Source of the DNA: Mycolicibacterium sphagni
Lineage (GTDB): Bacteria; Actinomycetota; Actinomycetes; Mycobacteriales; Mycobacteriaceae
Direction: 5' to 3'
Length of the DNA: 64,000 bases
Assembly (NCBI RefSeq): GCF_013337765.1
Contig: NZ_VBSB01000015.1
Coordinates: 186,001-250,000, forward strand
In this document: positions 33,024 through 41,352 of the stretch, piece by piece
Numbering within the stretch: position 1 is the stretch's first letter
Layout of the letters: each line of letters begins with the position of its first letter
The notes under the pieces: model-generated
The model's database searches: none
Told to the model about the DNA's origin: nothing
Seen by the model: the letters and a program-made list of their open reading frames with translations, nothing else
Position numbers and translations under genes: made by a program

Positions 33024-33069
33024 GTAACGCCAGGACGGAATTCGGCACAGGATCCCGCCGTGGCGTTAC
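33024..33069. repeat. Intergenic inverted repeat GTAACGCCA/TGGCGTTAC
   Basis: Nine-base perfect arms at 33024-33032 and 33061-33069 in the 88-base space between the DUF2007-like gene and the HAD gene. The left side begins with CGCCGAACG, as in the repeat at 16554, so it belongs to the same class of mycobacterial intergenic palindromes. It may act as a weak terminator. Confidence 0.55.
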
Positions 33070-33094
33070 TCTCGCGCGCTGGCAGCATGGTGCC

Positions 33095-33784
33095 ATGCCC
33101 GTCAGCGCCGTTCTGTTCGACTTCTCCGGCACCCTGTTTCGCCTCGAGGAGGACGACAGCTGGTTCGCCGGCCTGGAACTGATCGACGACGACGGCCGTC
33201 GCGCTGTCGACGAACACATGCAGGCCGAGCTGATGGAACGCCTGACCCATCCCACCGGCGGTGCGGTGACGCGGACCGAGGAGGCCCACCGCGCGTGGGT
33301 CAACCGCGACCTCGCCCCCGCTCTGCACAGGGAGGCCTACCTTCATGCGCTGCGCGACGCCGGCCTGCCCGACCACCACGCCGAAGCGCTCTACCGACAA
33401 GCCATCGACCCTGCGTCCTGGGTGCCGTACCCCGACACCGTCGAGGTGTTGCGGTCACTGAAGGCCCACGGCCTGCGCACCGCGATCGTCTCGAATATCG
33501 CGTTCGACATCCGCCCGGCGTTCCGCGCCGCGAGCGCCGATGCCGACGAGTTCGTTCTGTCCTTCGAAGTCGGTGTGGTCAAACCCGATCCGCGGATCTT
33601 CCAGATCGCGCTGCAGCGTCTCGGTGTCGCCGCCGAGGAGGCCGTGATGGTCGGCGACAGCCTGGAGAACGACGGTGCCGCCCGAGACGTCGGCTGCGAC
33701 TTCATCCTCGTCGACCCGCTACCTGTCGCGCAGCGTCCGACCGGGCTGATCGACGCGCTGCGCGATCGCGGTGTCAGTTGCTGA
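33095..33784 (+). CDS. HAD-family hydrolase
   Basis: A 229 aa haloacid-dehalogenase-type hydrolase, probably a phosphatase. Motif I is LFDFSGTLF (residues 7-15); a Ser stands where the second Asp of DxD is usual, seen in dehalogenase-like and some other branches. Motif II is TAIVSNIAF near residue 132, the Lys of motif III is in VVKPDPRIF near 164, and motif IV is MVGDSLENDGAARDVG near 186. A helical cap lies at about 20-90. Substrate unknown. Its end overlaps the convergent small gene by 11 bases. Confidence 0.88.
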   Translation: MPVSAVLFDFSGTLFRLEEDDSWFAGLELIDDDGRRAVDEHMQAELMERLTHPTGGAVTRTEEAHRAWVNRDLAPALHREAYLHALRDAGLPDHHAEALYRQAIDPASWVPYPDTVEVLRSLKAHGLRTAIVSNIAFDIRPAFRAASADADEFVLSFEVGVVKPDPRIFQIALQRLGVAAEEAVMVGDSLENDGAARDVGCDFILVDPLPVAQRPTGLIDALRDRGVSC

Positions 33785-34031
33785 CCGCGCCGACCAACCC
33801 GTCGAGGCCGTCGAGCAACCGATCCAGTTCGCTGCGTTGCCGCTCCAATATCTTGATGCGATACCGAATGGACTTCACCCCGCTGGTGCTGCCCGATCGG
33901 CGCCGGGCGGCCAACCGCCCCGCATCGTGGGCCAGTCGCGCCTCGAGCTCGGCTCGGCGCTCGACCAGGAGGCACCGGAAGTACTGCGCCTGACCGCTGT
34001 CAGCCGCTGACGTGCTCGTCAAATGTGACAC
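33774..34031 (-). CDS. Small coiled-coil hypothetical protein
   Basis: An 85 aa protein rich in Arg, Leu and Glu, predicted as two long helices (RRAELEARLAHDAGRLAARR; SIRYRIKILERQRSELDRLL) that could form an antiparallel coiled coil. It starts with MSHLTSTSAADSG at ATG 34031. An opposing open frame covers the same stretch, but the minus-strand product has the more protein-like composition. No family recognised. Confidence 0.6.
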   Translation of the reverse strand: MSHLTSTSAADSGQAQYFRCLLVERRAELEARLAHDAGRLAARRRSGSTSGVKSIRYRIKILERQRSELDRLLDGLDGLVGAVSN

Positions 34032-34112
34032 ATGATTCGATCGTGCTCGGTGTGGCAGCTGTTACAGAGAAGTCGGCCGTCCGACTGGGCGTTATCGGGG
34101 AGGCGTAATTTC

Positions 34113-34601
34113 GTGGGCATGGCCGACTCCGAGCGCATTCGACCGCCGTGGTGGCTCAAGCCGATGAACAAGATCTTCATGGCGGTGATGCGGCTCGGCA
34201 TCCCATTCGCCGGGGCCGAAAGCCCGATGGTCCTGACGGTTCCGGGCCGCAAGTCGGGCAAGCCGCGGTCCACGCCGGTCACCCCGTTCACCGTCGACGG
34301 ACAGCGCTACGTCGTCGGCGGATTCCCCGGCGCCGACTGGGTGCTCAACGCCCGCGCCGCCGACGCCGCCACCCTGACCCAGGGCAGGCGGCGCGAGCAG
34401 GTCCGCATGGTGGAGCTCTCCCCCGATGACGCCCGCCCGCTCCTGCGGGCCTTTCCCACCCTGGTTCCCACCGGCGTCAGCTTCATGAAGAACGCCGGCC
34501 TGGTCACCGACGGCAAGCCCGAGGAGTTCGAGGCACTGGCCGGCCGGTGCGCGGTGTTCCGATTCGACCCACTCACCGAGAATGGAGTTCAAACACCTTG
34601 A
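34113..34601 (+). CDS. Ddn-like deazaflavin (F420)-dependent nitroreductase family protein
   Basis: A 162 aa split-barrel flavin/deazaflavin protein of the Ddn family. Diagnostic segments are PMVLTVPGRKSGKPRSTPVT (about residues 35-54), the VVGGFPGADWVLNARA segment near 68, and MVELSPDDARPLL near 98. Family members bind F420 and reduce quinones or nitro compounds; the start MADSERIRPPWWLKPMNKI shows a membrane-associating helix. GTG at 34113 is chosen because GGGGAGG lies 9 bases before it. It overlaps the menB start (TTGA), so it may serve quinone chemistry. Enzyme activity is inferred from family. Confidence 0.86.
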   Translation: MGMADSERIRPPWWLKPMNKIFMAVMRLGIPFAGAESPMVLTVPGRKSGKPRSTPVTPFTVDGQRYVVGGFPGADWVLNARAADAATLTQGRRREQVRMVELSPDDARPLLRAFPTLVPTGVSFMKNAGLVTDGKPEEFEALAGRCAVFRFDPLTENGVQTP

Positions 34602-35500
34602 ACGACAACCCGTTTGACCCGTCACAATGGCGCGCCATCGACGGCTTCGAAGACCTGACCGACATCACCTACCACCGCCACGTCTCCGACGGAACGGTGC
34701 GGGTGGCGTTCGACCGGCCCGAGGTGCGTAACGCATTTCGGCCGCACACCGTCGACGAGCTGTACCGCGCCCTGGACCACGCCCGGATGTCGCCTGATGT
34801 CGGCGTGGTGCTGTTGACCGGCAACGGGCCGTCCCCCAAGGACGGCGGCTGGGCGTTCTGCTCCGGTGGCGATCAGCGCATCCGGGGCCGCAGCGGCTAC
34901 CAGTACGCCGCGGGTGAAACCGCCGAGACCGTGGACCCGGCGCGCGCCGGACGGCTGCACATCCTCGAGGTGCAACGGCTCATCCGGTTCATGCCCAAGG
35001 TCGTCATCTGCCTGGTCAACGGGTGGGCGGCCGGCGGTGGGCACAGCCTGCACGTGGTCTGTGACCTGACACTGGCCAGCCGCGAACACGCCCGGTTCAA
35101 GCAGACCGACGCCGACGTCGGCAGCTTCGACGGCGGCTACGGCAGTGCCTACCTGGCACGTCAGATCGGGCAGAAGTTCGCTCGCGAGATCTTCTTCCTG
35201 GGCCGCCCGTACACCGCCGAGCAGATGCACCAGATGGGCGCGGTCAACGAGGTTGTCGACCACGCCGAGCTGGAGAACGTCGCCGTGCAGTGGGCCAAGG
35301 AGATCAACGGCAAGTCGCCTCAGGCTCAACGCATGCTGAAGTTCGCCTTCAACCTGCTCGACGATGGCTTGGTGGGACAGCAACTGTTCGCCGGGGAGGC
35401 CACCCGGCTGGCGTACATGACCGACGAAGCCGTCGAGGGCCGCGATGCGTTCCTGGAGAAGCGCGACCCCGACTGGACCCCCTTCCCGCGGTATTTCTGA
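34598..35500 (+). CDS. menB: 1,4-Dihydroxy-2-naphthoyl-CoA synthase MenB
   Basis: Crotonase-fold enzyme that closes the second ring in menaquinone synthesis. The 300 aa product starts at TTG 34598, overlapping the previous stop as TTGA, with GGAG 10 bases before; the alternative upstream frame has no conserved residues. Conserved parts include PEVRNAFRPHTVDELYRALD, the oxyanion and active-site loop FCSGGDQRIRGRSGYQYA (about 87-104), the TDADVGSFDGGYGSAYLARQ segment (about 170-190) and the C-terminal DWTPFPRYF. It corresponds to Rv0548c. Confidence 0.96.
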   Translation: MNDNPFDPSQWRAIDGFEDLTDITYHRHVSDGTVRVAFDRPEVRNAFRPHTVDELYRALDHARMSPDVGVVLLTGNGPSPKDGGWAFCSGGDQRIRGRSGYQYAAGETAETVDPARAGRLHILEVQRLIRFMPKVVICLVNGWAAGGGHSLHVVCDLTLASREHARFKQTDADVGSFDGGYGSAYLARQIGQKFAREIFFLGRPYTAEQMHQMGAVNEVVDHAELENVAVQWAKEINGKSPQAQRMLKFAFNLLDDGLVGQQLFAGEATRLAYMTDEAVEGRDAFLEKRDPDWTPFPRYF

Positions 35501-35578
35501 TGGCGAGCAGACGCAGAGGCTCCGATTTCCTCGGCGTGTCGGGGACTTTCACGTCTGCCCGCGCGAAAGGGTGAGCCC

Positions 35579-36427
35579 GTGAATCCCCTGCGCCGCAGAC
35601 TGACCGATGCCATCGCCCTGACCGGCATGCGCCCGCCGCTGAGCCTGCCGACCGGCATCAACATCGACCTGCGGGGTAAGCGGGTGCTGGTGACCGGTGC
35701 CTCGTCGGGCATCGGGGCCGCGGGTGCCGAGTTGTTCGCCGCGCAGGGCTGCGATGTCATCGTGGTCGCGCGACGGGCCGACCTGCTCGGTGAGGTCGTC
35801 GACCGCATCACCGTCGCAGGCGGAGCGGCGACCGCGATCACCTGCGACCTGTCCGATCTGGACGCCGTCGACGCTCTGGCGAACGACGTCGGCGAGGTGG
35901 ACATCCTGGTGAACAACGCAGGCCGGTCGATCCGCAGGCCGCTGGCCGAGTCGCTGGACCGCTGGCACGACGTCGAGCGCACGATGACGCTGAATTACTT
36001 CTCGCCGCTGCGCCTCATCCGTGGGCTGGCGCCCGCGATGATCGAGCGCGGCGACGGCCACATCATCAACGTCGCGACCTGGGGGGTGTACAGCGAAGCC
36101 TCCCCGCTGTTCGGTGTCTACAACGCGTCGAAGTCCGCGCTCAGCGCAGTCAGCCGGGTCATCGAAACCGAATGGTCGAGTCATGGCGTGCATTCCACGA
36201 CGCTGTACTACCCGCTGGTGGCCACCCCGATGATCGCGCCGACCAAGGCCTACGACGGCCTGGCCGCGCTGACCCCCGAAGAAGCCGGGCAGTGGATGAT
36301 CGACGCCGCCCGGCACCGCCCGGTGCGGATCGCGCCCCGCATCGCCGTCACGGCCCGCGCGCTGGACGTCGTCGCCCCCGGTGTCATCAGCCGGGTGATG
36401 AAGCGTCAGCGCCTGCAGCCCAACTGA
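35579..36427 (+). CDS. Short-chain dehydrogenase/reductase
   Basis: A 282 aa classical SDR, corresponding to Rv0547c by order. The cofactor motif is VTGASSGIGAAGAEL (about residues 38-52), VARRADLL gives the basic residue favouring NADPH, and NNAGRSIRRPLAES lies near 112. The catalytic Tyr-Lys is in FGVYNASKSALSAVSR near 178. The N-terminal 30 residues are an extension. GTG at 35579 is supported by AAAGG 8 bases before. It follows menB by 78 bases. The substrate is unknown. Confidence 0.88.
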   Translation: MNPLRRRLTDAIALTGMRPPLSLPTGINIDLRGKRVLVTGASSGIGAAGAELFAAQGCDVIVVARRADLLGEVVDRITVAGGAATAITCDLSDLDAVDALANDVGEVDILVNNAGRSIRRPLAESLDRWHDVERTMTLNYFSPLRLIRGLAPAMIERGDGHIINVATWGVYSEASPLFGVYNASKSALSAVSRVIETEWSSHGVHSTTLYYPLVATPMIAPTKAYDGLAALTPEEAGQWMIDAARHRPVRIAPRIAVTARALDVVAPGVISRVMKRQRLQPN

Positions 36428-36442
36428 GGTAAACACAACGGC

Positions 36443-36829
36443 ATGGAGATCCTCGCGAGCCGGATGCTGCTCCGGCCAGCGGATTACGAGCGCTCGGTGT
36501 CCTTCTACCGCGATGCCCTCGGTCTGGCCATCGCGCGCGAATACAGCGGCGGCACCGTGTTCTACGCCGGCCAGTCGCTGATCGAGCTCGCCGGCCACGG
36601 CGCGCCCGAGCAGTCCGGCGCCCCAGTTCCGGTGTCGCTGTGGCTGCAGGTCCGCGACCTCTACTCAACCCAAACGGATTTGCAGGACCGCGGTGTGGAG
36701 ATCGCCCGCGCGGCCCGTCGCGAACCGTGGGGTCTGCACGAGATGCACGTTAGCGATCCCGACGGGATGACACTGATCTTCGTGCAGGTCCCCGAGGACC
36801 ACCCGCTGCGCCGCGATACCCGCGACTAG
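36443..36829 (+). CDS. VOC/glyoxalase-fold protein
   Basis: A 128 aa vicinal-oxygen-chelate fold protein, equal in length to the M. tuberculosis counterpart (Rv0546c). It begins EILASRMLLRPADYERSVSFYRDALGL, the standard beta-alpha entry of the glyoxalase fold, and ends with LHEMHVSDPDGMTLIFVQV, containing a likely metal ligand Glu/His set. Function of this branch is unknown. It follows the SDR gene by 15 bases, so it is probably part of the menB transcript. It converges with a DUF3349 gene overlapping 4 bases. Confidence 0.88.
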   Translation: MEILASRMLLRPADYERSVSFYRDALGLAIAREYSGGTVFYAGQSLIELAGHGAPEQSGAPVPVSLWLQVRDLYSTQTDLQDRGVEIARAARREPWGLHEMHVSDPDGMTLIFVQVPEDHPLRRDTRD

Positions 36830-37137
36830 TGCGATTCGAGCGGCCAGCCCACCGAGGCCAGACGGCCGGCAACCTGGTGCAGCTCTTCGGGATTGGGTTC
36901 CTTGTCGATGAGCTCACGGACGGCGTCGCGGATCTGATCCTCGGTGACCGGAGTGTCGAAGTCAGCGTCACGCAGGACTGAGTGGGCCGCCTGAACGACC
37001 TCGTCCTCCGACAGCGACCTCTTCAGCAGGGCCAACAGTGGAAAGTAGTCCTTGGGCGGAACGCCTTCCGGATAGCCCTTGTGCAACCAATCCAGGATGT
37101 TCTCAAGGAAGGCGGGCGGTCGCTGCTCGACAGTCAT
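36826..37137 (-). CDS. DUF3349 protein, copy A
   Basis: A 103 aa helical protein of the mycobacterial DUF3349 family: FLENILDWLHKGYPEGVPPKDYFPLLALLKRSLSEDEVV, then a second helical half ending in VAGRLASVGWPLE. A paralogue lies at 38944 on the other side of pitA. It is the last gene of the pitA operon. The family fold is known for an M. tuberculosis member but not its role; the position suggests a link to phosphate transport. Confidence 0.87.
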   Translation of the reverse strand: MTVEQRPPAFLENILDWLHKGYPEGVPPKDYFPLLALLKRSLSEDEVVQAAHSVLRDADFDTPVTEDQIRDAVRELIDKEPNPEELHQVAGRLASVGWPLESH

Positions 37138-37144
37138 CGCTGCA

Positions 37145-37429
37145 TCACTTCTTGATCATCGGGAAGAGGTCGATACCGAAGTGATGGATGATCGTCGTCC
37201 GGGTGATCCAGGCGACAGCCGTCACGATCACGAAGGAGACGAAGAGGAACAGCAGAATCCCCAGATACTTCAGCGCGGGATTCGGCTTGTGCATCACATG
37301 GTCGGCTTCCTCGCCGCCTGCGCCGAACGAGTAGGCCAGCATGCCGGTCGCGAAGACCGCCGGCAGGCCCGCACCAAGGACCAGCCCAACCACCAGCACC
37401 TTGAGGATCGATTCGAAGTACGTCATCAA
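37145..37429 (-). CDS. Small membrane protein of the pitA operon (Rv0544c-like)
   Basis: A 94 aa protein with two membrane helices: FESILKVLVVGLVLGAGLPA (about residues 5-24) and KYLGILLFLFVSFVIVTAVAW (about 54-74), joined by a charged linker. It lies 25 bases behind pitA and 7 bases before DUF3349 copy A. Constant neighbour of pitA in mycobacteria, so perhaps an accessory subunit or stabiliser of the transporter; not shown by sequence itself. Confidence 0.85.
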   Translation of the reverse strand: MMTYFESILKVLVVGLVLGAGLPAVFATGMLAYSFGAGGEEADHVMHKPNPALKYLGILLFLFVSFVIVTAVAWITRTTIIHHFGIDLFPMIKK

Positions 37430-37454
37430 CGTGTCCTTTTGCTTGTCGCGGTGA

Positions 37455-38711
37455 TCAGACCGTGGCCGAGGGCTCGGCCGACTTCGCGTCCTTGGCGGCC
37501 GCCCGGACCTCAGCGGGAACCACGGAGTTGGTCGACGAATCCCAATCGGCGTTGACGTTCGAGGAGTCGACCTTCTGCTGCTGGGCCCGCCACCACATGT
37601 AGAAGGACAGGCCGACCAGAATGATGAAGATCAGACCGTCACCCATCAGCTGCGAGTTGGTGAGGTCCTTGACGACGTAGGACAGCCAGTAGGACAGCGC
37701 GCCGACCAGAGCCGCGGCCGGGAGCGTGACGAGCCAGGCCACCGCCATGCGCCCGGCTACCGCCCAGCGCACCTCGGCACCCGGCTTGCCGACGCCGCTG
37801 CCGAGGATCGATCCGGTGGCGACGTGCGTCGTGGACAGCGCCATACCGGCCGCGCTGGAGCTCAAAATGATTGCGGCCGAAGAGGCTTCGGCGGCCAATC
37901 CCTGCGGCGACTCGATCTCCACCAAGCCCTTGCCCAGCGTGCGGATGACCCGCCAGCCGCCGATGTAGGTGCCGAGGCCGATGGCCAGCGCGCAGCTGAG
38001 GATGATCCAGAACGGCAGGCCGTCCTTCTTCACGTCGCCGGTCAGGTGGCCGGTGGTGATCAGCGCGAGCGCGATGACACCCATGGTCTTCTGCGCGTCG
38101 TTGGTTCCGTGCGAGAGCGCGACCAGTGAGGCGGTGGCGATCTGTCCCCAGCGGAACCCTTCCTCGCGGCGCTTCGCCAGCACCTTCCGGGTGATCCGGT
38201 AGACCAGCCAGGTACCGCACGCGGCGACGACGCCGGCGATCACCGGTGCGGCGACAGCCGGGATCAGCACCTTCTGGGTGACACCGTCCCAGTTGACGCC
38301 CTTGCTGCCGAGTGCGGCCAGACCGGCGCCGATCAGGCCACCGAACAGGGCGTGCGACGAGCTCGACGGGATGCCGAACAGCCAGGTCAGCAGGTTCCAC
38401 AGAATGCCGCCAATGAGGCCGGCGAAGATGATGGTCAATCCCATTGACGCGTCGATGCCCGGCAGCAGGTGACCGGTTTTGCCGTCCTGCACCTTGAGGA
38501 CCGACGTTGTCACGGTGACGGCAACCTCGACCGAGAGGAACGCGCCGACCAGGTTCAGCACGCCGGCCAGCAGCACCGCGGTTTTGGGCTTGAGAGCACC
38601 CGTGGCGATCGACGTCGCCATGGCGTTGCCGGTGTCGTGGAATCCGTTGGTGAAGTCGAACGCCAGTGCGGTGGCAATCAGCAACACCAGGATGATCATC
38701 TCCGTGCTCAT
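37455..38711 (-). CDS. pitA: Low-affinity inorganic phosphate transporter PitA
   Basis: A 418 aa proton-coupled phosphate permease of the PiT family with about ten to eleven membrane segments. The N-terminal signature DFTNGFHDTGNAMATSIATG (about residues 20-39) and the repeat SHGTNDAQKTMGVIALALI (about 207-225) are the duplicated PD001131-type motifs of the family; ATTHVATGSILGSGVG appears near 325. ATG at 38711 is preferred because the frame upstream has no conserved residues. It heads a three-gene minus-strand operon. It corresponds to Rv0545c. Confidence 0.94.
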   Translation of the reverse strand: MSTEMIILVLLIATALAFDFTNGFHDTGNAMATSIATGALKPKTAVLLAGVLNLVGAFLSVEVAVTVTTSVLKVQDGKTGHLLPGIDASMGLTIIFAGLIGGILWNLLTWLFGIPSSSSHALFGGLIGAGLAALGSKGVNWDGVTQKVLIPAVAAPVIAGVVAACGTWLVYRITRKVLAKRREEGFRWGQIATASLVALSHGTNDAQKTMGVIALALITTGHLTGDVKKDGLPFWIILSCALAIGLGTYIGGWRVIRTLGKGLVEIESPQGLAAEASSAAIILSSSAAGMALSTTHVATGSILGSGVGKPGAEVRWAVAGRMAVAWLVTLPAAALVGALSYWLSYVVKDLTNSQLMGDGLIFIILVGLSFYMWWRAQQQKVDSSNVNADWDSSTNSVVPAEVRAAAKDAKSAEPSATV

Positions 38712-38943
38712 AAGTGAGATTGTGGTGGTTGACAGGACCCTTTGACTAGCGGCCAAAGGTCCTCGAACTGCGGATTTGCGAACGTCCCGCAGCTGTTCAT
38801 CGGTTGTTAACCTGTGGGGCGACCGCGGTTCGTCTGGGCCGATGGATCGCGGGTACAAGGTAGGGCGCGGCGAGCGCGCGCCGTTTAGGATTCTCGTAGT
38901 CCACTGGGCGCCCTCAAACGCCCCCCGCAAGGGAGATGCCGCG

Positions 38944-39246
38944 GTGACCAAATTCCTCACCAAGATCGTGGCCTGGATCAAAACCGGCTACCCGGACGGG
39001 GTTCCCGATCCTGACCAGGTGCCGTTGTTTGCCCTGCTGCGCAGGCGGCTGAGCGACGACGAGGTCATCGTGGTCGCGCAGGCGCTGCTCGAACGCGGCG
39101 ACTTCGACCACATCGACATCGCGGTGCTGATCACCGAGATCACCGACACGTTGCCTACCCCCGATGACATCGAGCGGGTTCATGACAAGCTCGCCGCCTA
39201 CGGGTGGCCGCTGGATGATCCGCGAGACAGTGAGGACGTCGAATAA
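38944..39246 (+). CDS. DUF3349 protein, copy B
   Basis: A 100 aa DUF3349 protein, matching the length of Rv0543c. It has the same pattern as copy A: FLTKIVAWIKTGYPDGVPDPDQVPLFALLRRRLSDDEVI and KLAAYGWPLD at the end. GTG at 38944 is set by AAGGGAG 8 bases before. It is divergent from pitA (232 bases) and its TAA overlaps the apparent ATA start of menE. Function unknown. Confidence 0.88.
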   Translation: MTKFLTKIVAWIKTGYPDGVPDPDQVPLFALLRRRLSDDEVIVVAQALLERGDFDHIDIAVLITEITDTLPTPDDIERVHDKLAAYGWPLDDPRDSEDVE

Positions 39247-39296
39247 CCATCCTGCGAGCGCTCGCCATCCCGCCCGGCCCGTCGGCGCAGTCCCTG

Positions 39297-40442
39297 ATGC
39301 CAGCCTTGGCCGGTGTCCTTGACGGACGCGACGCGCCACTGGTTCCCATCCCGGCCGGAGACTTTCGTGAAAGCGAGTTACTGACAACGTCTTTGCGGGT
39401 CGGCGAGGAGATCGACGACAACGTCGCGCTGGTGGTGCCGACGTCGGGAACGACCGGCACCCCCAAAGGCGCGATGCTCACGCCCGCAGCGCTGGTCGCC
39501 AGCGCCGCAGCCACCCATGACCGCCTCGGCGGCCCTGGAAACTGGCTACTCGCGCTGCCCGCCCACCACATCGCCGGAATACAGGTTCTGGTGCGCAGCC
39601 TGCAGGCCGGCACCGTCCCCGTCGAGCTGGACATCTCGGCGGGCTTCGATGCCACCGAATTGCCCACCGCTATCGCTCAACTCGGCTCCGGCCGGCGCTA
39701 TACCTCGCTGGTCGCCGCTCAGCTCGCCAAGGCGCTGCTCGACCCGGAGGCCACCGCTGCATTGGCCGACCTCGACGCAGTCCTGCTGGGCGGTGGCCCC
39801 GCACCACGGCCCGTTCTGGAAGGCGCGGCCGCCGCGGGTATCGCGGTGGTGCGCACGTATGGCTCCAGCGAGACGGCCGGCGGCTGCGTGTACGACGGTG
39901 TGCCACTGGACGGGGTGACGATCCGGCTCGACGACGGTACCGAACCCGGCGAGGGACGCATCGTCATCGGCGGGCCGACGCTGGCACTCGGTTATCGCAA
40001 CCGGCCTGATCCGGATCCGTTCGACGAACCCGGCTGGTTTCGCACCGACGACCTCGGAATCCTCGACGAGGCCGGCAGCCTGACGGTCCTCGGCCGGGTC
40101 GACGAAGCGATCAGCACCGGGGGCCTGACAGTAATGCCGGCGCAAGTGGAAACGGTGCTCTCGCGGCATCCGGCGATCGCCGACTGCGCGGTGTTCGGGC
40201 TGGAGGACGATCGACTCGGTGAGCGGGTGGCCGCCGCAGTGGTGCTTGTCACCGGTGCGATTGAGCCGACACTCGACGACATCCGGGCGTACTTGTCACA
40301 GTCGCTGGATTCGACGGCCACACCCCGTGAACTGCACATTGTCGATGAGCTGCCGCGACGCGGCATCGGCAAACTGGACCGCCGCGCGCTGCGGGAGCGA
40401 TTCGCCAACGGCGGCGACCTCCCCGGCGGCTACGGCTGGTGA
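39297..40442 (+). CDS. menE: o-Succinylbenzoate-CoA ligase MenE
   Basis: Adenylate-forming enzyme that activates o-succinylbenzoate with CoA in menaquinone synthesis. From ATG 39297 the product is 381 aa. Motifs: VVPTSGTTGTPKGAMLTPAA (about residues 47-66), RTYGSSETAGGCVYDGVP near 186, GWFRTDDLGILDEAGSLTVLGR near 245 and RRGIGKLDRRALRERF near 355. Coding-like sequence continues 18 codons upstream (TILRALAIPPGPSAQSLM) to an ATA at 39243 that overlaps the preceding stop as ATAA; no ATG, GTG or TTG lies there. The true start is therefore uncertain. It corresponds to Rv0542c. Confidence 0.92.
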   Translation: MPALAGVLDGRDAPLVPIPAGDFRESELLTTSLRVGEEIDDNVALVVPTSGTTGTPKGAMLTPAALVASAAATHDRLGGPGNWLLALPAHHIAGIQVLVRSLQAGTVPVELDISAGFDATELPTAIAQLGSGRRYTSLVAAQLAKALLDPEATAALADLDAVLLGGGPAPRPVLEGAAAAGIAVVRTYGSSETAGGCVYDGVPLDGVTIRLDDGTEPGEGRIVIGGPTLALGYRNRPDPDPFDEPGWFRTDDLGILDEAGSLTVLGRVDEAISTGGLTVMPAQVETVLSRHPAIADCAVFGLEDDRLGERVAAAVVLVTGAIEPTLDDIRAYLSQSLDSTATPRELHIVDELPRRGIGKLDRRALRERFANGGDLPGGYGW

Positions 40443-40482
40443 ACAATGGTTTGCATCGCCGGATAAAGGGGACAGCAACATC

Positions 40483-41352
40483 ATGGACGAGCTGAAATAT
40501 CTCGATCTCCACGGAAACCGGGTGGCCTACCTGGACGAGGGACAGGGCGAGGTGGTCCTGCTGCTGCACGGGATGGCCGGCAGCTCGCAGACCTGGCGTT
40601 CGATGCTGCGCCCGTTGTCACGCAAGTACCGGGTGATCGCCCCTGACCTGCCGGGCCACGGCAACTCGGACAAGCCGCGCAGTGACTACTCGCTGGGCGC
40701 GTTCGCGGTGTTCCTGCGCGATTTGCTCGACGAACTCGGGGTTACCCACGCCACCGTCCTGGGGCAGTCGCTGGGCGGCGGTATCGCCATGCAGTTTGTG
40801 TACCAACACCCCGACTACTGCCACCGGCTGATCCTGATGAGCAGCGGCGGCCTCGGGCCGGACGTCGGCTGGACGTTGCGGCTGCTCTCCGCGCCGGGTG
40901 CCGAGCTGATCATGCCGATCATCGCGCCGCCGCCGGTGCTCGCCGCCGGCGAACGGGTGCGGAGGTTGTTCGGCAAGCTGGGCGTCACCTCGCCGCGCGG
41001 CGGGGAAATCTGGAACGCCTACAGTTCCTTCTCCGATGCCGAGGCGCGGCAGGCGTTCCTGCGCACGCTGCGCTCGGTGGTCGACTACCGCGGGCAGGCC
41101 GTCAGCGCGTTGAACCGGCTGCACGTCGCCGATATGCCGGTCATGGTCATCTGGGGCGATCAGGACGCCATCATTCCCGTCGAGCACGCATACGCCGCCT
41201 GTGAGGCGCGCCCCGACGTCCGGCTCGAAGTGCTGACCGGGGTCGGGCATTTCCCGCAAGCTGAGCGGCCCACCGAAGTGGTCGACCTGATCGACGACTT
41301 CATCTCCACCACCGCGGCCGCCGATATCGAGCAGCCCGCCACCCAGGCGTGA
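40483..41352 (+). CDS. Alpha/beta hydrolase
   Basis: A 289 aa alpha/beta hydrolase. The oxyanion strand is VLLLHGMAGSSQTW (about residues 24-37), the nucleophile elbow GQSLGGGIAM carries Ser near 98, the acid is likely the Asp in VIWGDQDAIIP near 228, and the His is in GVGHFPQAERP near 257. ATG at 40483 is chosen with GGGG 11 bases before; the long frame upstream is within menE. It follows menE by 40 bases and is coupled to the PPOX gene by a GTGA overlap. A MenH-like role cannot be excluded but is not indicated by specific residues. Confidence 0.88.
   Translation: MDELKYLDLHGNRVAYLDEGQGEVVLLLHGMAGSSQTWRSMLRPLSRKYRVIAPDLPGHGNSDKPRSDYSLGAFAVFLRDLLDELGVTHATVLGQSLGGGIAMQFVYQHPDYCHRLILMSSGGLGPDVGWTLRLLSAPGAELIMPIIAPPPVLAAGERVRRLFGKLGVTSPRGGEIWNAYSSFSDAEARQAFLRTLRSVVDYRGQAVSALNRLHVADMPVMVIWGDQDAIIPVEHAYAACEARPDVRLEVLTGVGHFPQAERPTEVVDLIDDFISTTAAADIEQPATQA

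Noticed and set aside
33771..34010. A plus-strand frame of 79 codons opposite the small coiled-coil gene
   Set aside because: Less protein-like than the minus-strand product, and it lacks a ribosome site.
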